From Paraescarpia echinospica (lineage: Eukaryota; Annelida; Polychaeta; Sabellida; Siboglinidae), in contig CM034544.1 of assembly GCA_020002185.1 (NCBI GenBank), positions 6,905,510-6,969,509 of the forward strand: a stretch of 64,000 nucleotides of DNA. The letters run 5' to 3'. Below the pieces are notes generated by a model, which worked only from the letters and a program-made list of their open reading frames with translations, had not been told where the DNA came from and made no database searches. This document shows, one piece after another, positions 1 through 13,579 of the stretch. Every line of letters begins with the position of its first letter. Position 1 is the stretch's first letter. The position numbers were made by a program, and so were the translations under genes.

Positions 1-950
1 CGTTTTATCCAAGGGGCCAGGATATCAAAGCTACCCACTGGTGGGAAGACCAGGTTGCCAGAGGAGATTAGGAACGACAATTCTTTTCTGTGCACATTAT
101 TCCCGCAATGAACGTCCGGCCTGCGTTTGGTAGTCGTGAAGTAGTGAATGTCAGCTAATCGATGCGTTCGAACTGGCAACATTTGTATATCGCGAAGCTG
201 GAGTATTTAAAGAGCGGACGCCTGCTAATCGATTCGTGTGAAATGCACATGTATGTAGGTCACTACCTGTAGAATAGTAATAGCGATTGTCTGCAAAATG
301 ATGAGTTGGACATGCTTGAACATATTTGTAGACTACTACATGGAGTATAGAAACAGCGAATGCCTCTAAAAGATGGCTATGAAGTGCACGAACACATTAA
401 TTGTGTAGACAGCTACCCGGAGTATAGTACTTGCGAATGTTGCATATAAAGTGAACACGTTTGTCACTGGCGTCGGAAGGAATTTAATATTAAGGGGGCT
501 GAGCCGACATTCAGCAATCAGCAGTCGGTCAAAACGTCAGAAGATTCGGGGGAGGGGTTGAATTGTTTGCGATACTTTTAGACGCAAGAAAACATGAACT
601 ATTATATATTTTATTATGTATGTGCGCAAATTAAATTCATGTGGCGCTCACCAAAAGCATCTTCAAAACTCACGAAATATATGGAGGCTAACCCCAACTC
701 TAATAATAGTGGGTGTCAGATAATTCATGTGTACGCAATGGACACATGCGTAGGCCGCAGTTGGTGTATTGCAACAGCAGACATGGAAATCGATCGGGCG
801 CTCCTGTAGATGCCTAGCAGAGGTATTGCAACAGCGGATGTATGCTAATCGATAGGTACGACCATGTGCCCATTTGTTCTAGATTTCCCTCGTGTGTATT
901 ACAGCACAGCATGCACAAAAGTCAGTGACAATATGTTCTAGAAATATCGC
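1..950. repeat. Upstream copy of a tandem segmental duplication (left block)
   Basis: This block matches 5491-6390 nearly base for base with scattered substitutions and small indels; for example, the opening motif cgttttatccaagg recurs at 5491. The motif gctaatcgat recurs inside the block near 154, 224 and 844, so it also contains old degenerate sub-repeats. No convincing coding region is seen; the short ORFs are not conserved between the two copies. Confidence 0.85.
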
Positions 951-1650
951 ATGCATATTTTAGACGTGTAGGGTACTGGCTATTGAAATAAGCGTTATAC
1001 CGACAGAAGGCTATCTCGTTACTACAGATCGATCGATTCTAATAAACCGCTTGCCTTGCTAGTGTATTACATCATCGACAGTATATCACCTGGCCATTCT
1101 GAAGGGTGTTAGTTGGCCAAGCCGCGCAAGAGACAGTATGTATTCGGCTTGTGTTGAACAGTCCGATTTGATAGACGGCGTGAATTAGCATTTTATCAAA
1201 ATCAGTAATGCTAATCGGCCTGTATTAAATGTGAACCACTGCTAACCTGGGTGTTGTAAAAAATTATATAGTATATTAGGATGCCTCTGATGTACCTGCA
1301 TATCATTATGTTAATCGATTTGCTTGATTGTAATGACAATTGAGACTGACACCGTGACCATTTGCTGGACCCTAAAATCTAAGGGGTTCAATTGATTTTT
1401 TTTAAATTGTATAAAGTTTAATACAGATGTTCGTTGTTTGGATCTTTTGGTCCCAACATGTAATGCAACCATACAATCAGAAATATATAATCATATATGC
1501 CATGCTGTGTCAGTCATCTGCTAGCAGACACTGTGAAGCATTCAACACCGCTGTAGCTACGAAAGTTAATAATTTACATAGACATTAACATGTAGCCAAT
1601 TACACATTCATCCGAGGAGAAGACACTATCGGAGCACTGCTCGAATACAC
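950..1650. other. Non-coding stretch present only in duplication copy 1
   Basis: AT-rich sequence without a recognisable gene. It forms the first part of the 1.3 kb that is missing from the second copy, whose junction near 6392 joins sequence equivalent to about 921 directly to sequence equivalent to about 2229. Confidence 0.5.
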
Positions 1651-1659
1651 CTCTCGGAT

Positions 1660-3035
1660 CTATATTCATGGTGTTCATACACACAGGCCATAGCATACAG
1701 AGTGTCCAGAGACTTGGCCAACATACTTCAACCGCTAGCGGGAAAAACAGAACACCACACAGAGAACTCACAGGAAATGGATGAAAGAGACGACAAACCT
1801 AAAAGTGGATGATGGGGAAACATTTGTTTCATATGATGTTGTGTCACTGTTCACAAAGACACCTATCAAAGAAGCCTGTGAAGTAACCCAAAGTTAGGTT
1901 ACCTGTTGAAATTTGTCTTGGGGTTTACGTATTTTAGATTTGGAGGAGAAATTAATCATCAGACGTTTGGTGTAATCATGGGCAGTCCTGTATTTTCATT
2001 GTTGTAAACGTGTACATGTAGTATTTGGATCAGAAAATCACTGTCACAACACCAGACGATTGCCAATCAAGAAACTGGAAGATATATGTCGATGATGTTA
2101 TATGCCTATACACAGAGAACAAACAGAGAAATTACAACAACACACGGATACGGTTGACACTACTGGTAGCACCATTTTCATCAGAGTATAAAAACAGCAC
2201 AAAAGCTTGCCCTTCCTGGATGCTACAATCACCAGAATGGAAGACGGTAGTGTGAAGTCTACATTGTATCGGAAGACACACACTGACCAATACCTGAACT
2301 TTACGTCCCACCACTCCAAACACCAAAAGTTAGGAGTCGTCAGAACCGTAGTGAACCGGTGGGAGACGGTAACTTCGGAAGAGGAGGATAACAAGGAAGA
2401 AGATAAACACATAAGAGGAACCCTGACACTTTTGTAACTATTTGTCCTGGGCCCTAATAGGTGACAGATGGCAACAAGAAGAAAAAGACTGAAAAAGAAA
2501 CCGGACAACACCTACAGAAGCCAAATGGTCACCCACATAATATGTGGAGGGGGTCTCAGAGAGGGTACATCGAGTACTGAAGAGGTATGGGGTAACAACA
2601 GCCATGCATCCCCACACCATCCTCTGGCGCCTGTTGGTTACTGTGAACAAAGTAGGCCCAGAAGGAAAAGCCAAATTGGTGTACCAAATACCATACATGA
2701 ACTGTGGTGCTGAATATATTTGGGAGACGGGAAGATTGTTCAAAACGAGACTTGAGGAACATAGAAAGGATGTTAACAACACAAGGAAGAGTTATACACG
2801 AGGAGCGAGAAAAAGATAACTGTCGAACATCAACAAATCCGCCCTCACAGACCACGCAACAACCCAAAATCATATCATAGATTGGGAAGGAGCGAAAATA
2901 GTGGACAAGGAACCAACGGAAGAACACAGCAAATAAAAGAAGCCATATGGATCAGAAAGACCAGGAGACCGATCAACAGAGACGAGGGGAATTACAAACT
3001 ATCCCAAATGTACGATGGCGTCATACGTCACGTGT
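1660..3035 (+). pseudogene. Penelope-like retroelement, copy 1 (reverse transcriptase plus GIY-YIG endonuclease), broken
   Basis: Penelope-like elements encode a telomerase-related reverse transcriptase followed by a GIY-YIG nuclease. Here the pieces occur in the right order but in several frames. A segment near 1800-1860 reads like the SYDVVSLFT RT motif. IYVDD (RT catalytic box) lies near 2083-2097. The stretch PFLDATITRMEDGS...YRKTHTDQYLNF at about 2207-2310 is typical of the Penelope thumb region. The nuclease lies at about 2544-2819, with VYQIP and the conserved ETGR..KTRL..H segment. A tail reading NRDEGNYKLSQMYDG ends near 3035. Frameshifts and stops separate the parts. The YIG triad reads YIW, so the nuclease has probably lost a key glycine. 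The family assignment is firm; the element is certainly non-functional. Confidence 0.85.
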
Positions 3036-3540
3036 ACTGACAAAGTTGATGAGTTACATCGACAAAAACCTCTACAAGGTACACATTAACGTATTCTAAA
3101 TGCTTAAAATAACTCATTTGCATATAAATTAACTGTCCTAAAGAATCTTCCGCAAAATGGCCCACTCTTGAGTTTGCATTCACAGTGTTACTGACACAAG
3201 TTACTGTGCACATATCCTTTGAAACATCCACATACCTGTTGCACTTTTCGGTGTAGCTATCCAGCCTTCCCTGCGGACAACATGGTGCGACTGTTTGGTT
3301 GTCAATACAAGATAGACGACTGATCTAGTGACTGCGATTCGTTTTAGCCAAGGAAACAGCGGCATTCAGAACAGGCGGCCACTTGCACTAGTACGGAAAC
3401 GTCGAAGTTACATCAAACATTTATTGCGTAATTGCTGTCCACTGATGCACGATAATAACAAGATTTCATAACGCGATTTTGTGTGATGGAGGTTTACATA
3501 AGTGTTTGTTATGGAGCATGTTTGATCCAATGGGAATTCA
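3036..3540. repeat. 3' part of the Penelope-associated duplication
   Basis: Matches 7175-7668 closely, and its central part (3265-3400) recurs a third time at 33905-34035 with about ten differences. It is non-coding. The dispersed third copy suggests that this is part of a mobile element tail and not only local duplication. Confidence 0.8.
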
Positions 3541-3596
3541 ATGAATTGTCGACGGTTGGGAGAACGCGACATGGGAATACGTATGATCGATAGCAA

Positions 3597-3599
<3 letters not shown>

Positions 3600-3688
<89 letters not shown>

Positions 3689-3692
3689 TGTA

Positions 3693-3725
<33 letters not shown>
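3600..3725. repeat. (GT)n microsatellite
   Basis: About 45 uninterrupted GT units followed by an impure GT/GC stretch. The flanking motif gatcgatagcaagcaa recurs just before the GT tract at about 9015-9030, so the two microsatellites are duplicated paralogues. Confidence 0.97.
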
Positions 3726-5437
3726 TCAGAAAATGCGCATATTACAAATGAAACGATCGGCATTTTCACCCCGAAACACAATCACTATACTCCTAGTATA
3801 CAACATCACACTGAATACATGGAATGTCGGCAGGATTCAGACGGTTGGAACTAGCTGTGATATAATCTGACGATGTGCAAAACCACCATCGATGTTCGTG
3901 AAAAGACAAACCATAATCTTAATTGTGATTTAACTGAATTAACACTGTCCATCATGCTGCGTTGTTCTGTTGTCCACATAACGTCACCGTGCATTAACCT
4001 ACGTTTAACTCGTTGGGCGGCGCTACTGGAAGTCTTTGCCGCTGAAAACCAAACCATCATCGAGTAATAAATAATGGGACCTTTGTTGGGTACGAACGCG
4101 ACAAATCAATACTAATTGTCAACACATCCAAACAACCGCTAGAAACGAAAAGTTGTGCGCAATTGAAGTGTCATAATTCTATTCTAAATTATATTCTACA
4201 TTTCTTCATATATTAAAAAAGGACCAAACGTCTAATTCTGCTCAACTAGTAAACATGTAGTAGTTTCAGCTTTAATGTATTACATGTTTTAATGTTATGA
4301 TGCACCTTTGGTACATCTATATTATCAACTTATTTGACGATAACTTATTAGTTACATATATGCATCAAATATTTATTTTCGTTTTATTGTGGTATTCTTA
4401 TTCATAATTAGTCAGTTCATCATCAAGACATATTACGTCTTTTTGCACGAATTATGATTTACATTCTACTATGCAATGAATAAAGAAAACAAACAATGTG
4501 GTCCTTCGTCCCAATTCTTACACAATGTATTTACATGTGTTTCTTATTACTACTTCTGTACTGTACTACTTCTATACTGTACTACTTCTGTACTGTACTG
4601 AACATTATGTAACAATAAAACATATACATATTACATTCTAGAAATACGCGTTTTTAACTTTTTATATTTTATATTTCAGGTGTACAATTCATCCGCCTCT
4701 ACTACTCTTTGTCCAATACCAGAACTATGTAGTTGAGAGTGATTGTTGCATACAACAGGCACAAAAGCACCCGCAAACTGGATACCAAATCAATGAATAT
4801 CCTCATATCATGCGATAAATATTTCAGACCGACCCAAACGTCTCGCATCTCACCACTGTCCTCAGTACTCCAAACGATATATTTATAGGAACATTCGGCC
4901 ACTTTTTAGTTTCTACTGCGAAACATGGATTTACAAGTGTGAGCTAAACACATTAAATAGTTGCAATATGGATAAACCAACAGAACCATCAACAGACTTA
5001 GTGGATTCATGTCACTGTTTCATTGCCAGTTATGAAATAAACATTGGTACGCGGGTTTATGTTCAGATAATCACCCGGTATGCCCCGTCAGATCACATTG
5101 TTGATCCATTTTGAGATTAACCAACCCGTTTGTCCAGACACGCCTATGAGCTTGATTTTCTGCTCAGATAAGCATCCATTTTGTCCCGATAGATATCACT
5201 GGTCCATGAGCAATATCTGTACAATTGCACATATACCTTTGCATCAAACTATAGCCAATATTATCCACCTCTTTTACCCGTTTTTAAACGATTAATATTC
5301 TTGTACAACATCGATCAGAGACGATAATGCAAGTCCAACGAGTTGCAATATGTCAACATGTCACTATTCGTTGTCCAGATGTAGACTATTGTATTTCACT
5401 AACACTTAATTGCTGGCCAAAGCTACGTAATCTCCAC
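3726..5437. other. Non-coding AT-rich stretch
   Basis: No protein domain, RNA gene or tandem array recognised. Short imperfect repeats of tactgtactacttct occur at 4552-4600. This is the spacer between the two duplicated Penelope blocks. Confidence 0.5.
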
Positions 5438-5490
5438 GTTTGTGTTTTATTCATGTCACGGATGAAACTGGCAGATATCTCGTGAATAAC

Positions 5491-6392
5491 GTTTTATCCA
5501 AGGCGCCAGGTTATGAGAGCTACGCACTTGTGGAAAGACCAGGTTGCCAACGTAGTTTAGGAACGACAATTCTTTTCTGTGCACATTATTCCCCCAATGA
5601 ACGTCCGGCCTGCGTTTGCTAGTCGTTCACTGAAGTAGTGGATGTCAGCTAATCGATGCGTACGAACTGGCAACATTTGTACACGGCGAAGTTGGGGTAT
5701 TTAAAGAGCGGACGTTTGCTAATCGATTCGTGTGAAATGCACACGCATGTAGGTCACTACCAGTAGACTAGTAATAGCGATTGCCTGCAAAATGATGAGT
5801 TGGACATGCTTGAACACATTTGTAGACTACTACATGAAGTATAGAAACAGCGAATGCCTCTAAAACGATGCCTATGAAGTGCACGAACACATTAATTGTG
5901 TAGACAGCTACCCGGAGTATAGTAATTGCGAATGTTTGTAAACCGGTGCATATGAAGTGAACACGTTTGTCACTGGCGTTGGAAGGAATTTAATATTAAG
6001 GGGGCTGATTCAGCAATCCGCATTCGGCCTTGTCATCGGTAGATGCGGGGGTGGAGTTTAATTGTTTGCGATACTTTTAGACGCAAGAAAACATAAATAA
6101 TTTTATATTGGAGTGGAGTTCACCAAAATAGCTTTAAAACCCACAAAATATCTGGAGACTAACCCCCACTCTAATAATAGCGGGTGTCAGATAATTCATG
6201 TGTACGCAGTGGACACATGCGTAGGCCGCAGTTGGTGTATAGCAATAGCAGACATATGAAAATCGATCGGACATACCTGTAGATCCCTAGCAGATGTATT
6301 GCAACAGCGGATGTATGCTAATTGATATGTACGACCATGTGTCCAATTGTTCTAGATTTCCTTCGTGGGTACTACAGCACAGCATGCACAAA
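5491..6392. repeat. Downstream copy of the tandem segmental duplication (left block)
   Basis: Counterpart of 1-920. Substitutions are spread evenly, which indicates a fairly old duplication rather than an assembly echo. The junction near 6392 jumps over the 1.3 kb that copy 1 keeps. Confidence 0.85.
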
Positions 6393-7175
6393 ATTATGAC
6401 CAGAATGGAAGATGGTAGTGTGAAGTCTAGAGTATATCGGAAGAAGACACACACTGACCAATACCTGAACTTTACGTCCCACCGCCCCAAACACCAAAAG
6501 TTAGGAGTCGTCAGAACCCTAGTGAACCGGTGTGAGACGATAACTTCGGAAGATAAGACGGAAGAAGAGAAACACATAAGAGGAACCCTGACACTTTTGT
6601 AACTATTCGTCCTGGGCCCTAAAAGGTGACAGATGGCAACAAGAAGAAAAAGACTGAAAAAAGAAACCGGACTAGACCTACAGAAGCCAAGTAGTCATCC
6701 ACATCATATGTGGAGGGGGTCTCAGAGAGGGTACATCGAGTACTGAAGAGGTATGGGGTAACAACAGCCATGCGTCCCCACACCATCAACAGGCGCCTGT
6801 TGGTTAGTGTGAACAAAGTGGGCCCAGAAGGAAAAGGCAAATTGGTGTACCAAATACCATGCAAGAACTGTGGTGCTGAATGTATTTGGGAGACGGGAAG
6901 ATTGTTCAAAACGAGACTTGAGAAACAAAGAAAGGATGTTGACAACACAAGGAAAGACTTATACACGAGGAGCGAGAAAAAGATCAATGTCGATCATCAA
7001 CAAATCCGCCCTCACAGACCACGCAACAAGGGAGCGAAAATAGTGGACAAGGAACCTACAGAAGACAACAGCAAATAAAAGAAGCCATATGGTTCAGAAA
7101 GGCCAGAACACCGATCAACCGAGACGAGGGGAATTACAAACTATCCCAAATGTACGATGGCGTCATACATCACGT
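6393..7175 (+). pseudogene. Penelope-like retroelement, copy 2 (RT core deleted), broken
   Basis: Counterpart of 2229-3035. It keeps the thumb-region piece (about 6400-6600: TRMEDGSVKS, THTDQYLNF) and the GIY-YIG nuclease (6710-7078: VYQIPCKNC, ETGRLFKTRL), but the whole RT catalytic core has been removed by the internal deletion. The YIG glycine is tryptophan here too, and the preceding tyrosine is cysteine. The nuclease defect therefore predates the duplication. Non-functional. Confidence 0.85.
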
Positions 7176-7668
7176 GTACTGACAAAGTTGATGAGTTACA
7201 TCGACAAAAACCGCTACAAGGTACACATTCACGTATTAGATATGCTTAAGATAACTCCTTTGCAAAGAAATTAACTATCCTGAAGAATCTTCCGCGAAAT
7301 GGCCCACTCTTGAGTTTGCATTCACAGTGTGACATATCCTTTGAAACATCCACATACCTGTTGCACTTTTCGGTGTAGCTATCCAGCCTTCCCTGCGGAC
7401 AACATGGTGCGACTGTTTGGTTGTCAATACAAGATAGACGACTGATCTAGTGACTGCGATTCGTTTTAGCCAAGGAAACAGCGGCAGTCTGAACAGGCGG
7501 CCACTTGCACTAGTACGGAAACGTCGAAGTTACATCAAACATTTATTGCGTTATTGCTGTCCACTGATGCACAATAATAACAAGATTTCATAACGCGATT
7601 TGGTGTGATGGAGGTTTACATAAGTATTTGTTATGGAGCATGTTTGATGCATTGGGAATTCAATAAAC
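7176..7668. repeat. 3' part of the Penelope-associated duplication, copy 2
   Basis: Matches 3036-3540 except for a small deletion near 7330. Similarity ends after tgggaattcaat, where the two copies enter unrelated sequence. Confidence 0.8.
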
Positions 7669-8930
7669 TGTCGGTGCAGATGGTGGCTAAAGCGCACCCA
7701 ATGGACAAGTCAGGGAATTTATTCAGTCATGTTGTATGAATGATTAAAACTAACCGTGGGAAACACTATGCCAACATGGGGTATTTTATAAATGTGATAT
7801 AGTTAATCTAATGAGAAAATAATATTAATTCACAAGAAGCACAATGTATTGAACTGTTTTGACTCAGACCCCCGTTGCCCTGGTAACAAACAAAATGGCT
7901 ATCGTAATGTAGAAATATATCTTAGTTGTGTATGGCCTCTATATCTTAGTAAAACAGAGAAGGTGGCATCTACGTAACTTTCTTATTTGGATTACCTAGA
8001 GTTATGTAAATGTAACCGTAATTACGATATATTTCTAAATTATTTATGCTATTCTTAACGAAAACCATTGTCGTAAAAACATTGTTTTAATATCTACACC
8101 TCAACGTAATTATGCAACTTATTTCAAATATAATAATTTTAACGTTGTGTGGAGAAAGTAATTGAGAATATAATGATGTAAATCTGATTGACATTACTTT
8201 AGGGTGCGCGATTTACTCATCATCCTGTTGTCCTCGTCTTTCTAATCGTTGTCCTCTCTACTCCCATTGCACTCTGTGGTAATCTGTTGATAATTGTTGT
8301 AGGAAATGCAGTTTAGGTCACAATAACGTAGTAGTTAGTAACAAAACAAACACGCACACAGCGCTACCTGTCAGCACACTTCAAATATTGTGCAGTGGCA
8401 CCTGTTAGTGTCTAGGCCACACTTTGACCTCATGACTGTGAACGCTGACGAAGGCTGCAGCAGAGGAGATCTCACGGTCGTCGTGGCTGATCACGCCACC
8501 GGGTTTCCGCTCCTGATTAAGTCTATGTCGCAAGCGCCCTGGCTGCCTCGAGCAAAACGAACTCAGCCGCAGTTATTTTCTTCTAAAGGGAATATCAGCA
8601 CACACGCTGAAGGTCTTCATGAAACATCATTGACTGGGTGGAATTTGTTGCCTACCTACAGTTTGCTGCCTTAGAAACAGCCCCGTGGACATTAAAGAAC
8701 AGGTAATTGATTTGGGGCTAACGGAAAGAATATAGTGTACCAATCTTCCAAAAGAACTGATACTGATGACGACCGAAGTGGTCTGGCGGCCGAAATTAGC
8801 TTCACATTTACGCCGAGTCTGTACTGTCGGGGCTATGTATATTACCTGGCTTGCTATTCAGATATTCATCGCTCGTAGACAGTGCTAGGTGAAGCGTGGT
8901 GGCACTAGGGATGACAATCCGCAACAGTTC
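7669..8930. other. Unassigned stretch
   Basis: AT-rich to about 8350, then a more GC-balanced segment (8390-8674) that is open for 94 codons on the plus strand. I see no recognised domain, conserved motif or clear splice pair in that ORF, so I do not call it a gene. Confidence 0.4.
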
Positions 8931-9029
8931 CATTAGTCACGGTTGGGAGAACGTGACATGGGAATACCCGTAACAAACACTGCTCTCCTCCTAACAACGG
9001 TACGGTGTGAATTGATCGATAGCAAGCAA

Positions 9030-10255
<1,226 letters not shown>

Positions 10256-10279
10256 AAAGCCCGGCAAGACAGTGGGGCC

Positions 10280-10440
10280 TCTGGCAATATATTGACCGTA
10301 TTGCGCAACACGCTGTCGCTTGTGGGTTTGACTCGAATATATTCAATTCATTACAATGGGTAGCCACAATTATTTCCAAACGACCTAAGTTTGTTTTTAT
10401 TGGAGCAAACCACCATCCACAACGCTCGGATATTTTATGT
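10280..10440. repeat. Second copy of the 9114-9270 unique spacer
   Basis: Shared with 9114-9270 (caatatattga.tgtattgcg…, then the ccaccatccac-type border into GT repeats). The offset is about 1.16 kb, and the LINE end lies between the copies. This marks a duplication of the microsatellite border. Confidence 0.8.
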
Positions 10441-12085
10441 GTGTGTGCGGGTGCGCGTGTGTGAGTGTGTGCGTGTGTGCGTGAGGGCGTGTGTGTGGTG
10501 TGTGTGTGTGCGCGCGCGCGTGTGTGTGTGCAAGCGTGTGTGTGTGAATGTGTGTGTGTGAGTGTGTGTGAGTGTGTGTGAGTGTGTGTGGGTGTGTGTG
10601 AGTGTGTGAGTGTGTGTGAGTGTGAGTGTGTGTGAGTGTGTGTGAGTGTGAGTGTGTGTGCGTGTGTGCGTGTGTGCGTGAGTGCGTGTGTGCGTGTGTG
10701 CGTGTGTGCGTGAGGGCGTGTGTGTGGTGTGTGTGTGTGCGCGCGTGTGTGTGTGCAAGCGTGTGTGTGTGAGTGTGTGTGAGTGTGTGTGAGTGTGTGT
10801 GAGTGTATGTGGATGTGTGAGTGTGTGTGAGTGTGTGAGTGTGTGTGAGTGTGTGTGTGTGTGAGTGTGTGTGAGTGTGTGAGTGTGTGTGAGTGTGTGT
10901 GAGTTTGTGTGAGTGTGTTTGAGTGTGAGTGAGTGTGAGAGTGTGACAGTGTGAGTGGGTGTGAGAGTGTGACTGTGTGGGTGTGAGTGTGAGAGTGTGT
11001 GAGTGTGAGAGTGTGAGTGTGTGAGTGTGACAGTGTGTGAGTATGCGTGTGTGAGTGTGAGTTTGTGAGAGTGTGTGAGTGTGTGAGTGTGTGACAGTGT
11101 GTGAATGTGTGTGTGAGTGTGTGAGTGTGTGCGTGTGTACTTGATTGAGTGAGTGAGTGTGTGAATGTGTGAATGTGAGTGTGTGTGAGTGTGTGAGTGT
11201 GGGTGAGTGTGTGTGAGTATGTGTGAGTGTGTGTGTGTGTGAGTGTGTGTGAGTGTGTGCGTGAGTGTGTATGGAGTTAGCCAAGTGGTAGTGTGGAGTG
11301 TGGCAAGGAAGTGTGAAGTGTGTGTGAGTGTGTGAAGTGTGTGGCGAGGGAGTGTGAGAGTGTGTGTGAGTGAAGGTGTGTGTGAGTGTGTGTGAGTGTG
11401 TGTGGGTGTGTGTGAGTGTGTGAGTGTGTGTGAGTGTGAGTGTGTGTGAGTGTGTGTGAGTGTGAGTGTGTGTGCGTGTGTGCGTGTGTGCGTGAGGTGC
11501 GTGTGTGCGTGTGTGCATTGTGTGCGTGAGGGCGTTAATGTGTGGTGTGTGTGTGTGCACTTGCGTGTGTGTTTATGCGATGTGTGTGTGAGAGTGTGTG
11601 TGAAGTGTGTGGGAAGTGTGTGTGAGTGTGTGTGAGTGTGTGTGAGTGTATGTGGATGTGTGAGTGTGTGTGGGAGTGTGTGAGTGTGTGTGAGTGTGAG
11701 TGTGTGTGAGTGTGTGTGAGTGTGAGTGTGTGTGTGTGTGTGTGAGTGTGTGAGTGTGGGTGAGTGTGTGTATGTGTGTGTGTGAGTGTGAGTGTGTGTG
11801 AATGTTAGTGAGTGTGTGAGTGTGAGAGTGTGAGAGTGTGAGAGTGTGAGAGTGTGAGTGGGTGTGAGAGTGTGAGAGTGAGGGAGTGGGTGTGTAGGGG
11901 TGAGTGTGTGGGTGTGAATGTGAGTGTGTGTGAATGTGTGTGAGTGTGAGTGTGTGTGAGAGTGTGTGAGTGTGAGTGTATGGGTGTGAGTGAGTGTGAG
12001 TGGGAGTGTGAGTGTATGAGTGTGAGAGTGTGTAAGTGTGAGTGCGTGTAAGTGTATGGGCGTATGTGAGTGTGTGTGAGTGTGC

Positions 12086-12128
<43 letters not shown>

Positions 12129-12791
12129 TGTGTGTGAGTGTGTGAGTGTGTGTGAGTGTGTGTGAGTTTGTGTGAGTGTGTTTGAGTGTGAGTGAGTGTG
12201 AGAGTGTGACAGTGTGAGTGGGTGTGAGAGTGTGAGTGTGTGGGTGTGAGTGTGAGAGTGTGTGAGTGTGAGAGTGTGAGTGTGTGAGTGTGACAGTGTG
12301 TGAGTATGCGTGTGTGAGTGTGAGTTTGTGAGAGTGTGTGAGTGTGTGAGTGTGTGACAGTGTGTGAATGTGTGTGTGTGAGAGTGTGTGAGTGTAATTG
12401 GTGAGTGAGTGAGTGATTGTGTGTGTGTGAATATGTGAAGTGTGACTGTGTGTAGTAGGTGAAGTGTGTGTGAAGTATGTGTGAGTGTGTATGTGGTATG
12501 TGTGGAGTGTATTGCGTAGAGTGTGTATAAGTGTGAAGTGTGTGTGAAGTGTGTGAGAAGTGTAGTGTGTGTGAAGTGTGTGAAGTGTGTGTGAAGTGTG
12601 TGTAGGAAGTGTGTGAAGTGTGTGTGTGAAGTGTGTTTGAAGTGTAGAGTGTGTAGAGTGTGATTGAAATTGTGTAAGTGTAGAGTGTGAGTGAAGTGTG
12701 AATGTGTGTAGGTGTGAGTGAGTGAAGTGAAGTGTGTAGGGAGTATGTGAAATTGTGTGAAGTGTGTGAAGTGTCTGAAGAGTGTGTGTGC

Positions 12792-12890
<99 letters not shown>

Positions 12891-13165
12891 TGTGTGTGAG
12901 TGTGTGTGAGTGTGTGTGAGTGTGTGTGAGTGTGTGTGAGTGTATGTGTGAATGTGAGTGTGTGTTAGTGTGTGAGTGTGATTGTGTGTGAGTGTGTGAG
13001 TGTATGTGAGTGTGTGAGTGTGTGTGATTGTGTGTGAGTGTGTGAATGTGTGTTAGTGTGTGATTGTTATTGTGTGTGAGTGTGTGAATGTGATTGTGTG
13101 TGAGTTGAGAGTGTTTGAGTGTGTGTGAGCGAGAGTGTGTGAGAGTGTGATTGTGTGAGTGTTTA
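10436..13165. repeat. 2.7-kb GT-rich simple-sequence field with higher-order repeats
   Basis: Composed mainly of gtgtgtga and gtgtga units, with almost no C on the plus strand. Superimposed are longer duplications: about 10857-11115 recurs at about 12120-12378 (offset near 1263 bp), and blocks around 10640-10810 recur in altered form at 11440-11650. A pure (GT)n run of about 45 units lies at 12796-12888. Long reading frames here (Thr-His, Cys-Val) are artefacts of the repeat. A unique island of about 60 bp (gagttagccaagtggtag…) lies near 11272-11330. Confidence 0.95.
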
Positions 13166-13481
13166 ACTGGCGAAAATCTACTACCAGTCTGTATGTGGAG
13201 TCAGATTTACGAATTAGCAACAAAGGCGATGAGTACGGTGAATGAGATGGCTCAATCACGCCCATTTCTCGCATCTTCTCAACCTCCTGTTTTACCACTC
13301 CCAACTTGGCTAATGGAATAGGGTACGGTTTACATCTCACGGGACTAGAGGGCGTTACCTCAATGGTATGGGACAAGAGACTAGTTTGCCCCGGAGTGCT
13401 CGAAAAGATGGAAGGAAATTCTTCCATTAGCTGTTTCAAGTCTCGTGTCTGATCAGGTGACCCATCTTCATGTAAACTCAA
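13160..13481 (-). pseudogene. Ty3/Gypsy-type reverse transcriptase fragment
   Basis: The minus strand reads about 107 residues of the N-terminal part of a Gypsy-class Pol RT. An acidic …FPSIFSSTPG…HTIE lead-in is followed by PYPIP…VKQEVEKMREMGVIEPSHSPYSSPLLLIRK and RLVVDFRQLN. These are the conserved fingers/palm boxes upstream of the catalytic YxDD. The reading frame then runs into the GT repeat at about 13160, so the catalytic half is missing. It is a dead fragment cut off by simple sequence. Confidence 0.85.
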
Positions 13482-13579
13482 TGATAAGACATTGTCTCAC
13501 TACTGATGCGTGTATGATATTAGTCCACGCTCTAGTGATATCACGGTTGGTTTACAAAAACGCAGCATGCTGGGGCATC

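Noticed and set aside
8390..8674. 94-aa plus-strand ORF as a host gene
   Set aside because: No domain, no repeat relation and no supported splice sites; left as an unassigned stretch.
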